From: BCD1 sp942492125
Lineage (GTDB): Bacteria > Bacteroidota > Bacteroidia > Chitinophagales > Saprospiraceae
DNA length: 64,000 nt
NCBI GenBank assembly: GCA_942492125.1
Contig: CALODM010000003.1
Coordinates: 24,925 to 88,924 of the forward strand
Reading direction: 5' to 3'
A model generated the notes under the pieces. The model saw nothing but the letters and a program-made list of their open reading frames with translations, was not told where the DNA came from and made no database searches. The translations under genes were made by a program, and so were the position numbers. Numbering within the stretch: the first letter of the stretch is position 1; each line of letters begins with the position of its first letter. This document shows, piece after piece, positions 41,356 to 49,581 of this stretch.

Positions 41356-43110
41356 TTAAAAATCCATGCGGTCATGAGCTATATTCATTCGCACACCGCC
41401 ACCAAAATAGAGTACAGATTGATCTAAATCATTGTCAACACTATCCTTATTCCTGTAGAACATCCTGGCATCTAAAAAAAGATTGTGGCGTATCATATAA
41501 CTGACATCTATTCCCGCAATAAGGGTTTGCCCTTTAATGCCTTGTCCAATCACATTACCATAGTCCTGAACCCTGGAACCATAGGGTAACAAAATATTTT
41601 CGCCCCAATTCTCTCCGTCAGTATCCTCTCCAAAAGAAGCACTTATCAGGCGCCCTTCGAATAACCACTTTTGATTCAACCGATATCTACCCAACAATAT
41701 CCACTCCCTAAAGTTTGCCCCTAATGGATGAGCAAGGGGTTGATCATAATGCGTATAGGGTGCTGTTTCATCCCTGAAAGTATAGGTGTATGGCTGAACG
41801 CTGTTGAATTCGGCCTGAAAGTCCAGGTGATCAATTCCCAGTACGTCATAGTATTTCAATCCCAGTTGAACGCCGTATTTATTAGCCCACCAACCATCCC
41901 GTTTGATAAATAACTCGTCGAATTTGAATTCATCCAGCATCAATTGTCCGTACAACTGGAATCGACGTAAAAGGTTCCACCGGGCATTTAACCCGATTAA
42001 AATATTATCCGGACTACCTAAACTGTGTTCCACCAAACGGTAAAGGATGACAGGGTTCAGATATTGAAATTCAAAATTATTGGTCCTGCTGAAAATGACC
42101 GTTTCATAAAAGCCAAATTCTAAATTTGCCGATGGCCTGAAGCTGAAATAATGAGCGGCCATATATTTTTTTCCTACAAGGTTGCCGCCAGTCTTGTAAG
42201 TGTCCGCAGCCAATTCTGCAAAAAGATTCTGATAATGAAATTTCCAAACCCGCCAATTGAATTTCAGATAGAAAAAATTGTTCGAGAAATCAGACAACAG
42301 CAGCGAGCGATAGCCATTCCCAATAAAATGCTTTCCATACCCGATTTGCATGCCTACATGGCGGGTGATATGATACCCCAGGTAACCCTGGCCATTTAAA
42401 AAATCATAACCGTTTTCGATTTCGAAAAAATTGCTTTTATAGGCTTTCACATATCCTTGTCCCGGAATATAGTTGAATTGCTCATGTCGCTCGTTGACAT
42501 ACTCCGGAAAACCGGCCTGGGTTTCCCGGATATTCATGAAAAAATACAACCGGTCGTCTACACCACCCCGAACCTGAATACCCCGCAGATTATAAAAAAA
42601 CAAACCGTCTGAACTCGAAGCGACATTGAAATTGAGCAAAGGGTTGACCCTGATGTGGAAATATTTGTCATTGATATCAAATAAATTGGCGGGTGTCTGG
42701 TATAAGTATTTTAAAACCGGACGCTTGCTCAATACAAACCGGGCATCTGAACGGCTGGCTTCCATTTGGGTCATGCCGGCCAAAGCAGTGGTTTCCTTTG
42801 TTCCCAACAGTGTAGTGGCAAACTGTCCGATACCCAGCCATTCATTATTATCCAGAAACAAGTATTCCAGATCCTGCTTATCCTGCAAGGATAAATCAAT
42901 AGTGGCGGTATCCAGAACAAGAGCATAACGGATAGCCGAACTTCTGTTCCAGCCTCGCACCGCATTATGATAAGGCGCTTTGATGCCTGTCTTTACCTCC
43001 AACCTGTCAAGGGCGTGATATGCTTCATTGCCCAAAGGCAACAAACTGCCTTGCGACAACAATATTATTGGTAGAAGCATCAATAACAGCAGGGGCAACA
43101 GTTTATTCAT
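41356..43110 (-). CDS. Capsule-assembly Wzi/RemB-like outer-membrane protein
   Basis: 584 residues, ATG start, signal peptide (MNKLLPLLLLMLLPIILLSQ). The sequence is dominated by long aromatic, amphipathic strands (FHIRVNPLLNFNVAS, LYFFMNIRETQAGF, HVGMQIGYGKHFIGNGYRSLLLSDFSNNFFYLKFN, EWILLGRYRLNQKWLFEGRL) and fits a large barrel of the Wzi/RemB type. The FIGNGYRSLLLSD phrase is typical of that group. Wzi helps attach capsule polysaccharide; RemB is a gliding-associated surface protein of flavobacteria. The call between the two is uncertain. Monocistronic, divergent from the quinone reductase. Confidence 0.75.
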   Translation of the reverse strand: MNKLLPLLLLMLLPIILLSQGSLLPLGNEAYHALDRLEVKTGIKAPYHNAVRGWNRSSAIRYALVLDTATIDLSLQDKQDLEYLFLDNNEWLGIGQFATTLLGTKETTALAGMTQMEASRSDARFVLSKRPVLKYLYQTPANLFDINDKYFHIRVNPLLNFNVASSSDGLFFYNLRGIQVRGGVDDRLYFFMNIRETQAGFPEYVNERHEQFNYIPGQGYVKAYKSNFFEIENGYDFLNGQGYLGYHITRHVGMQIGYGKHFIGNGYRSLLLSDFSNNFFYLKFNWRVWKFHYQNLFAELAADTYKTGGNLVGKKYMAAHYFSFRPSANLEFGFYETVIFSRTNNFEFQYLNPVILYRLVEHSLGSPDNILIGLNARWNLLRRFQLYGQLMLDEFKFDELFIKRDGWWANKYGVQLGLKYYDVLGIDHLDFQAEFNSVQPYTYTFRDETAPYTHYDQPLAHPLGANFREWILLGRYRLNQKWLFEGRLISASFGEDTDGENWGENILLPYGSRVQDYGNVIGQGIKGQTLIAGIDVSYMIRHNLFLDARMFYRNKDSVDNDLDQSVLYFGGGVRMNIAHDRMDF

Positions 43111-43245
43111 CGATATTCATTTTGACAGGCAAAGGTAGGGAATTTGTGGTTGTTTTGTACCTTAGACCACGAGCAAGGCTTTTTGGTAAATCCAAATTAA
43201 ACGGTCTGCATTCAATTTTGATAAAACTATTATTAACAATTCAAT

Positions 43246-44256
43246 ATGGAAGCATTTTACCTTATTAAAAATGGCAAACCCGAAGTAGCCTTTGAACGTC
43301 GTCCAATTTCACTGGGAGAGCCGGCTGCCCTGGAAGTATCCATAGAAGTAGAAGCTTTTGGATTAAATTTTGCCGATGTAACTGCCCGTCTTGGCCTGTA
43401 TCGGGACTGTCCTCCCCTGCCGACGGTAGTGGGATATGAAGTAGTCGGCAGAATTACCAAAACCGGTACCGACGTCGACAATGTAAAAACAGGTGACAGG
43501 GTGATTGCCTTTACCCGTTTTGGAGGTTATGCCACCCATGTAATTACGGACTCCCGTGGCGTTGCCAAAATTGAGGAGGATTACCCGGTAGGTAAGGCAC
43601 TTGCCCTCGGTGTGCAATACACTACGGCATACTATTCTGCAGAAATGGCTTCCAGCCTGAATCCCGGTGAAAAGGTACTTATCCAGGCAGCAGCCGGTGG
43701 TGTTGGTACCGCACTTATTCAGTTGTGTAAACTCAAGGGATGTAAAATTTATGGTACAGCCGGTTCAGAAGAAAAACTCGAATACCTTAGAAAACAAGGG
43801 GTGGATGTTCCTATCAATTACCGGGAACAGGACTTCAGTACAGTGATCCGGGAGGAACTCGATGTGGTATATGATTCCATCGGTGGAAGCACCTTCAAAA
43901 AAGGGTTTAAGCTTTTAGGGCCTGGTGGGCGCATCGTTACATTTGGGGCTGCCTCACAATTAGACGCCAGTAACTTTTTCAGCAAGGTCCGATTTGGCCT
44001 TTCTTTTGGTTTTTATCACCCGGTTCAGTTCATTGCAAATTCGAAATCTCTTAGTGGTGTCAATATGCTGAAGATTGCGGACAATAAGCCATTCCTGCTC
44101 AAGCATGCCATTGAGCAGGTAGCTCAACTGGCCAAAGAGGGAAAGATCGACCCGCATGTGGGAGGTCTTTACCCGGCAAGTCAGTTGAATGAGGCACACA
44201 ATGCCCTGGAGAAAAGAAAGACTATGGGTAAAGTGGGCGTGGTCTGGGATGGATAA
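43246..44256 (+). CDS. NADPH:quinone oxidoreductase-like zinc-less MDR protein
   Basis: 336 residues, ATG start. MDR signatures: VEAFGLNFADVTARLGLYRDCPPLPTVVGYEVVGRI at the substrate side, VQYTTAYYSAEMASSLNPGEKVLIQAAAGGVGTALIQLCKLKG with the AxxGGVG dinucleotide motif typical of quinone oxidoreductases, and KIDPHVGGLYPASQLNEAHNALEKRKTMGKVGVVW at the end. No zinc ligands are apparent. It resembles the VAT-1/QOR branch that reduces quinones or alkenals with NADPH. Monocistronic and convergent with the M48-like gene. Confidence 0.88.
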   Translation: MEAFYLIKNGKPEVAFERRPISLGEPAALEVSIEVEAFGLNFADVTARLGLYRDCPPLPTVVGYEVVGRITKTGTDVDNVKTGDRVIAFTRFGGYATHVITDSRGVAKIEEDYPVGKALALGVQYTTAYYSAEMASSLNPGEKVLIQAAAGGVGTALIQLCKLKGCKIYGTAGSEEKLEYLRKQGVDVPINYREQDFSTVIREELDVVYDSIGGSTFKKGFKLLGPGGRIVTFGAASQLDASNFFSKVRFGLSFGFYHPVQFIANSKSLSGVNMLKIADNKPFLLKHAIEQVAQLAKEGKIDPHVGGLYPASQLNEAHNALEKRKTMGKVGVVWDG

Positions 44257-44300
44257 TTACGAGTTGATAATTCGTAATTCGTGAATCGTAATTCGTAATC
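44257..44300. repeat. AATTCGTA-word palindromic spacer between convergent genes
   Basis: Built from repeated AATTCGTAATTC and TAATTCGTAATC words with a weak stem. Similar in make-up to the hairpin at 8059-8113, also between convergent genes. Confidence 0.55.
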
Positions 44301-45231
44301 AAAGCAATATCCCGCAATTATCACAGGAGATGTCATTTTTCTGAATTTTGCTACCGCAATTGTAGCAGGTCAGTACAGTTGGAGCAATCACTTTAAATTC
44401 GGTTTTCCGGTCCAGGACGCTCTGGTAATCCCCGGAATCTATCCATTTGTACAATTCATTTGCACGATCGATGGTCCAGTGTTGGTCTCCGAACATGAGG
44501 CTTATGTATTTGATGGCTTTGTTGTAACCTCCAGTTTCAAATCCTTTATATTTTTTGGCCTGACGGACAAAGTGATCCGTATTAAAGGAATTGTAATGCG
44601 TGTTGGGCAGACCGGCAATCTTGGATAAAGCGGAAGTGGCCGCCTCAATATTTTGGCACGCGAGTAAACCTGCACGATCCGCTGTATATTCAGACATTCG
44701 CCGCCAATTGAACAAGGCCACCTGCAACCCCATAGAAATGAGGGAGCTCAACCCCAAAGTAGCTCCGGCAAAAATGTCGCTCAATAAAGGTAACACAGCA
44801 CCGATCTCGTAGTACAAAACGTGTTTGCTTTTGATATGACCAATTTCCCTGCCAATAATAAACAACATTTCATCTTCTGAAAAGCTTTCGATACTGCCAT
44901 TACTGATGGAAATCAGCGGATGCTCCACACCAGTGGTAAAGCCCTGTAATTCATCATCGCTCCGGTAGATATAAACTTCCGGCGGAAGCGTCAGATTCAG
45001 GACTTTCAGGGCTTTCTCAAAGGTCGCATAAAGCCCGGGGAAACTATCCGGCGTAACCTTTATATTACTTCCGGTAATCTGGATGGTGAAGATCTTTTCG
45101 ATGCCATACTCGTGGAATTTCCGGACCACGGTATCGATTCCGCGGGTGGTTTGCAGGGCATCCAGGGCCTTTTGGTCATCGGGATGTTCGTATTCTCCGG
45201 GAGCGAGGTTGTGAAGGATTTTGTAATCCAT
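44299..45231 (-). CDS. M48-like metallopeptidase with Arg in place of the first HExxH His, plus zinc ribbon
   Basis: 310 residues, ATG start, apparently soluble with a hydrophobic stretch after the active-site region (YEIGAVLPLLSDIFAGATLGLSSLI). The M48 motif reads GREIGHIKSKH: Glu and the second His are kept, but the first His is Arg (AGG codon, so not a single-base sequencing slip from CAC or CAT). The third-ligand region SEYTADRAGLLAC is present. The C-terminus has a double-CxxC zinc ribbon (CYNCGSKI and CDNCGILL). This could be a non-catalytic member or a subgroup with altered metal binding. Partner unknown. The stop is 43 bp from the convergent quinone reductase stop. Confidence 0.8.
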   Translation of the reverse strand: MDYKILHNLAPGEYEHPDDQKALDALQTTRGIDTVVRKFHEYGIEKIFTIQITGSNIKVTPDSFPGLYATFEKALKVLNLTLPPEVYIYRSDDELQGFTTGVEHPLISISNGSIESFSEDEMLFIIGREIGHIKSKHVLYYEIGAVLPLLSDIFAGATLGLSSLISMGLQVALFNWRRMSEYTADRAGLLACQNIEAATSALSKIAGLPNTHYNSFNTDHFVRQAKKYKGFETGGYNKAIKYISLMFGDQHWTIDRANELYKWIDSGDYQSVLDRKTEFKVIAPTVLTCYNCGSKIQKNDISCDNCGILL

Positions 45232-45336
45232 GGCAGGTGGGTTGTGGTATTTATCAATTTGTTTTGTAAATATAAAAATTAACCTTGCAAGAATTAACCT
45301 TTAACTTCAATTCATCTGCCACGGTGATAAAATAAA

Positions 45337-45362
45337 AACGGAGCAGAAAAATCCGCCCCGTT
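45337..45362 (-). terminator. Terminator of the PadR-M23 operon
   Basis: On the minus strand AACGGGGC and GCTCCGTT form a stem, with wobble pairs extending it, followed by TTTTATTTT. It lies 39 bp beyond the 45401 stop. Confidence 0.7.
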
Positions 45363-45400
45363 AAAAACGCCTTTATTCTTCAGGCAACAGCCTGGGTTTG

Positions 45401-46111
45401 TTAAGGTTTTATGTAGGTTGTCGGATCGACATATGCGCCGTTTTTGATCACTTCGAAATGAAGGTGCGGCGCGGTGGAAGCCCCGGTGTTACCAACAGCT
45501 CCTATGACTTCTCCTTTTTCGACCTCCTGTCCGGCTTTAACATCTATTTTGGACATATGACAGTATGCTGACTCAAACTCCTCGTCGTGTTTGATAACAA
45601 CCTTCAAACCGTTGAGGCCGTCTTCTCCGGCAAAAACAATCTTACCGCCACCTGTGGCCACAATAGCCGTTCCGGTGGGTGCCTTGATGTCTATTCCCCT
45701 GTGTAATTTCTTCATTTTAGTTAAAGGGTGCAGGCGCATTCCATAATCGCTCGTCACATGAAAATCTCCTTTCAAAGGAGGAATACTCGGCGGATCTTTT
45801 TGAATGGCTCTGGTCACGGAAATACTGAAAATTAAAACAAGTAGTGTAAGGACGGGTAATTTCTTCATAAAAAAATATTTGCTTTTGATTGATAATAAGG
45901 TTTGCCGTTCAATGGCTTCAAACTCTCCCCCACCAAATAACCGGAATGCATTGTCCATGGCTTCCTGAAATGGTTCTCCCTGAGCCAGTTTTTCTTCAAC
46001 GGCACAACACAGGTGATCGAGCAACTCCTCCTGAAGCGGTTCGTATTTCAGCTGACTTTCCTGCAGCCGGAGTTGTATCAGCAAGGTCTGATTTTCTGTT
46101 AACGGTGTCAT
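45401..46111 (-). CDS. Membrane-anchored M23 (LytM) peptidase with N-terminal HAAS-like domain
   Basis: 236 residues, ATG start. Residues 1-70 are a helical domain (LQEELLDHLCCAVEEKLAQGEPFQEAMDNAFRLFGG) similar to the HAAS/DUF1700-type segments that go with PadR regulators. One transmembrane helix spans about 83-100 (LPVLTLLVLIFSISVT). The M23 domain follows with LHRGIDI and PHLHFEV, the HxxxD and HxH zinc ligands; GMRLHPLTKMKKLHRG is the usual lead-in. It would cleave peptidoglycan cross-links or act as a degenerate activator in the periplasm; the ligands look complete. It is 25 bp downstream of padR, so regulated with it. Confidence 0.87.
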   Translation of the reverse strand: MTPLTENQTLLIQLRLQESQLKYEPLQEELLDHLCCAVEEKLAQGEPFQEAMDNAFRLFGGGEFEAIERQTLLSIKSKYFFMKKLPVLTLLVLIFSISVTRAIQKDPPSIPPLKGDFHVTSDYGMRLHPLTKMKKLHRGIDIKAPTGTAIVATGGGKIVFAGEDGLNGLKVVIKHDEEFESAYCHMSKIDVKAGQEVEKGEVIGAVGNTGASTAPHLHFEVIKNGAYVDPTTYIKP

Positions 46112-46136
46112 GTTTTGTCAATTTTCCTGATGATGT

Positions 46137-46490
46137 CTACAAGACACCACCGGCAGGGTTGATTTTTTCAGGATTCAGAATCAATTGCATCATCCGGACG
46201 AATTCCTGGAATTCCCGGACCTTATCAAGGGAGGCTTCACTGCCGGAAGGTGTCAGCGAATAATATTTACGGACACGCTTGCCTATACTCTCTTTTTCAG
46301 TGACGAGAAACCCTTCTTTCTCCAGTTTGTGCAAGGTCGGGTACAACGCCCCTTCGGTCAAAACGAGTTCACCATCAGTGAGCTCTCTGACGTGTCGGGT
46401 GATTTCATAACCATACATGCGGTCGTTCTCCGCCAGGAGCTTCAAAATGATGGTTTTTAATGTTCCTTTTACGAGTTCTTTTGAATGCAT
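46137..46490 (-). CDS. PadR-family transcriptional regulator
   Basis: 117 residues, ATG start. The PadR winged helix is clear: LKTIILKLLAENDRMYGYEITRHVRELTDGELVLTEGALYPTLHKLEKEGFL, then KRVRKYYSLTPSGSEASLDKVREFQEFVRMM, with the usual wing and dimerisation helix. PadR proteins repress their own operon until a signal binds. The 21-bp palindrome 10 bp upstream of the ATG is the probable operator and overlaps the predicted -7 element, which fits autorepression of the padR-M23 pair. Confidence 0.92.
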   Translation of the reverse strand: MHSKELVKGTLKTIILKLLAENDRMYGYEITRHVRELTDGELVLTEGALYPTLHKLEKEGFLVTEKESIGKRVRKYYSLTPSGSEASLDKVREFQEFVRMMQLILNPEKINPAGGVL

Positions 46491-46494
46491 AAGT

Positions 46495-46502
46495 CAAAGA
46501 TA
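46495..46502 (-). promoter_or_regulatory. -7 promoter element (TATCTTTG) for padR
   Basis: The minus strand reads TATCTTTG with only 4 bases between it and the padR ATG, so the transcript would be leaderless or nearly so. It shares three bases with the palindromic operator. Confidence 0.5.
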
Positions 46503-46520
46503 CATAATTTTCTTATGTAT
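46500..46520. promoter_or_regulatory. Palindromic PadR operator candidate
   Basis: ATACATAA and TTATGTAT form perfect 8-bp arms around TTTTC. The arms contain ACAT and ATGT, the half-site words of many PadR operators. It sits directly upstream of padR. Confidence 0.75.
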
Positions 46521-46540
46521 TGTAACTTTGGACAAAAAAA

Positions 46541-46576
46541 TAGCCGCGAATGTTTAAATTTTAACATTTGCGGCTA
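46541..46576 (-). terminator. Terminator of the PIG-L deacetylase gene
   Basis: TAGCCGCGAATGTTA pairs with TAACATTTGCGGCTA apart from one mismatch. On the minus strand it is followed by TTTTTTTG. It lies about 77 bp beyond the 46653 stop. Confidence 0.88.
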
Positions 46577-46652
46577 TCTGTCTCAGAAATACTTTTTCCG
46601 GAAAAACAGTATTTCCTGAAACCTCTACATCTTCTTTAGCATTTTAAATTCC

Positions 46653-49210
46653 CTAGGGCTTGACCTGCTTGCCAATCGACAACATATTGGCAAACAACCT
46701 AAATGCGCCTGGAACACCTGCGGGTAATTCCCGGAAAAAAGACAATCCTGTATAAATATAATATCCTTCTCCGTATTGGGCCACCAACAAGCCACCATCT
46801 TTGGGATCTTCTCCCGGATCATTAGAGGAAAGGATAGCAGTATATTTTTCATCCCATTCATTCGGGTAATAAAGCCCATGTTCCTGCACCCAGCCTTTGA
46901 AATCATCTTTAGAAAGTCGGTTGGGGAAATTCAGCACCTCATGTTCCGGTGCGAGGAAGCGCATTTCAGCCTCTTCCACCGTCACCCTATCCCTGGAGAG
47001 TTCAAACGGGTATGGGCCAATTTCGGCTGAAGGAACTTTAGTGCCTCTGCTGGTACCCAGAAAAAGAAAGGGAGGGGAGGGGGAAGGGGGGGAGCCTTGT
47101 ACTGGAGGATCAACGTACCGCCTTTTCTGACATATTCCAATAATTTAGGATTCTGGAATTTGATTCTTTCATTGGTATTGTATGCACGGATCCCCACGAT
47201 CACAGCATCGTATTTCCTAAGGTTCTCCACCGAAATATCCCCATCTTCCAGCATCGTCACATTATACCCTATCTGTCGCAGGGCAGTAGGAACTTTATCG
47301 CCTGCTCCCATTAGGTAGGCCACATTATCTCCGGCCTTGCGCAAATCTACACGAACAGCCTTCGCACTGGCATCCCGGTAGATTGTTTGTTTGGGAATAT
47401 GATCATAATCGATGGTAATCACCTCATTCGAATACACCTCCTCCCCGATTCGTACCATAGGCAACAGGAAATTCTCATCCTGTTCTGTTGGGGGTATCAC
47501 CGTAAAAGTATAAGTTTTCTCTTCTCCTTTTTGTGTCAGATTAACCGGGTAATTGGCGGGTTCTACCTTCCATTTGTCTCCATAACAAAGCTCCACGGTT
47601 CCTTCCACATTATCCCTGGCCGCTTTGACCGTTACCTGGACTTTCTGTGGTTCATCGGAAGCAAAAAGATAAACTTCTTCACTCAGACCTGCTGCTACGG
47701 GTTGTGTGATCTCAAAGGGATTGAAAACTTCCCCATCCACGGGATCTCTGAATTTATGAACGACGGTTTCTTCAAAAGCAATCGAAGTTCCTTCAATATT
47801 CAGCACATAAGCGATCTTAAAGGCCCTCGGTGTTTCCGGCAGTCCTCTTAACAGCTGGTCGGTAACTTTGTACCGTCCCAGGGTTCCTTTTTCATTCAAC
47901 CAATAGGGATTTGTCAATGGCATATCCGCCGGCAAGGTTATGGCAGCTTCCAGTTTATTTTCTTTATTATAACCCAATTCCATTCCTGCTTCCACGGAAA
48001 TATTCATTGGCAGAACCTTGACAGATTCCAATTTTACAGCAACAGGCGACCGGTTGGTGAATTCCATATTGAGGGTAACATCCTGGCCGGGGGTAGCAGA
48101 AGGTTCCGGAACAACGGCCTCAACATAAAGTGCCATACAGGCCTTGATGACCTGATGGATTTCTGCCAGCTTTACTTTTTTCCAATAGCCGTCTTCGAGT
48201 TTTTCAATGAGGTTCCGGGCCTTGACCAATTCAGGTACACTGAGATAAGGCTGATCAAAACGGAATTCTTTTTCCACCTTGGCCAGGATCTTTCCAATAG
48301 GTGCACCATTTTCCACTCTTGTCCAGGTGGTGTTGATCCCTTCAAAAGGATCGCCGTTTAGGGGCATATCGCCCTTGAGCAATTCGAGGTATTCCTCCTG
48401 GGAGCCACGCGTACCGGTAACACCAAAACCCTGACATTTGTGCTGACTGCGGCTTAAAGCAGCAATCTCTGTATTGGACTTACCGATAACAGGATAAAAG
48501 ACCCCTATATCTACGGACAACAATTTTGATTTGTCAGCCTCATCAAATTTTTCCTGGCTGCCATAAAACCACCAGGAGGTGTTAAAAAATATCCTGCGGG
48601 GTTTCCAGGGAGCTGTATATTTAAGTTGCTCGGGGTAAGCATTAGGATCACCAGCCAGGGAAAAAGCCTCGAGCCCGACGATAGCAGAACCGGTATGATG
48701 CCCGTGTGTTCTGCCGGGTGTTCTGTGATCAAAACGGTTGACGATGATATCTGGCTGTAAATTGCGAATTGCCCAAACGGCGTCCGACAGTATTTCTTCC
48801 TTATTCCAGATATTGAAAGTTTCATCAGGATGTTTGGAATAGCCAAAGTCATTGGCACGGCTAAATCGTTGATTGCCGCCATCGATACGACGAGCGGCCA
48901 GTAATTCCTGGGTGCGCAACAAACCCAGTAATTCCTGGATTTCTGTTCCAATAAGGTTCTGACCACCATCTCCCCTGGTTAGAGAAAGGTAAGTTGTCTG
49001 TGCTTTCTTTTGATTAGCCAACCAGGCAATCAAACGTGTATTTTCATCATCCGGGTGGGCAGCAACATAAAGTGCAGACCCTAAGAAGTTAAGTTTCCTG
49101 ATACCCTCATAAATTTCTGAGGAAGTCCACTTTTCCGGCATTTGTGCCTTTCCCGTCAAGCCAAATATCAATACAATAATAAAAGTCAGCAGATAAGGTG
49201 TTCTGGCCAT
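46653..49210 (-). pseudogene. PIG-L/LmbE-family deacetylase, frame broken at a homopurine tract
   Basis: One protein in two frames. The first 742-codon frame (49210-46982) has a signal peptide (MARTPYLLTFIIVLIFGLTGKAQ) and the PIG-L domain: VAAHPDDENTRLIAWL, THGHHTGSAI, the zinc and catalytic motifs of LmbE N-acetylglucosaminyl deacetylases. The rest is a beta-rich region ending in a ThuA/glutamine-amidotransferase-like part (YDAVIVGIRAYNTNERI, GGTLILQY). After a 36-nt homopurine tract (plus strand 47059-47094, with G7 at 47086-47092), family-like sequence resumes in another frame (AEIGPYPFELSRD, then VTVEEAEMRFLAPEHEVLN ... LFANMLSIGK) to 46653. Net offset is one base. Expected intact length is about 850 residues. 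Sequencing error or recent mutation cannot be separated here. Confidence 0.85.
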
Positions 49211-49581
49211 TTTTTGAATTTTTTATTTTATTCAAATTGAACAAGCCAGGCAAAGATAGGGTTTTGCGCGGAACCTGTTAATTTTTGCGGAAATTAGAAA
49301 AACAGAATAGTATTCCAAAAATCAACCGCTGAATTCTGCTATGCAGGATTGTGGGTTGAAGCCAACTTTAACAACCGTTCCTATGAGCCTCCCGGCGCGT
49401 CCCGGCTAAAATGTACGGGATGATTCACATCATGCCGCGAGCCTGTCCCCGGCATCAAATGCCGGGGATGTCGTTGCATTCCATTATTCCATTATTCCCT
49501 TGTTCTCCCGTTCCCCCATTCCCTTTAAATTGCGTAACTTAGCCAGATACAATTCAACTATAAAAGTTTAATCCAACTGAT
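49211..49581. other. Spacer with REP-like palindromes
   Basis: No gene seen. It holds a perfect 10-bp-stem palindrome at 49446-49468 (TCCCCGGCAT, loop CAA), a weaker related GTCCCGGC...GTACGGGATG pair before it, and a CATT/CCATTATT-rich stretch at 49480-49525. A TAACTTAG word at 49535-49542 could be the -7 element of the downstream gene. Confidence 0.6.
49446..49468. repeat. REP-like palindrome
   Basis: TCCCCGGCAT, CAA, ATGCCGGGGA: perfect 10-bp arms with a 3-base loop. No T-run follows, which argues against a terminator. Confidence 0.7.
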
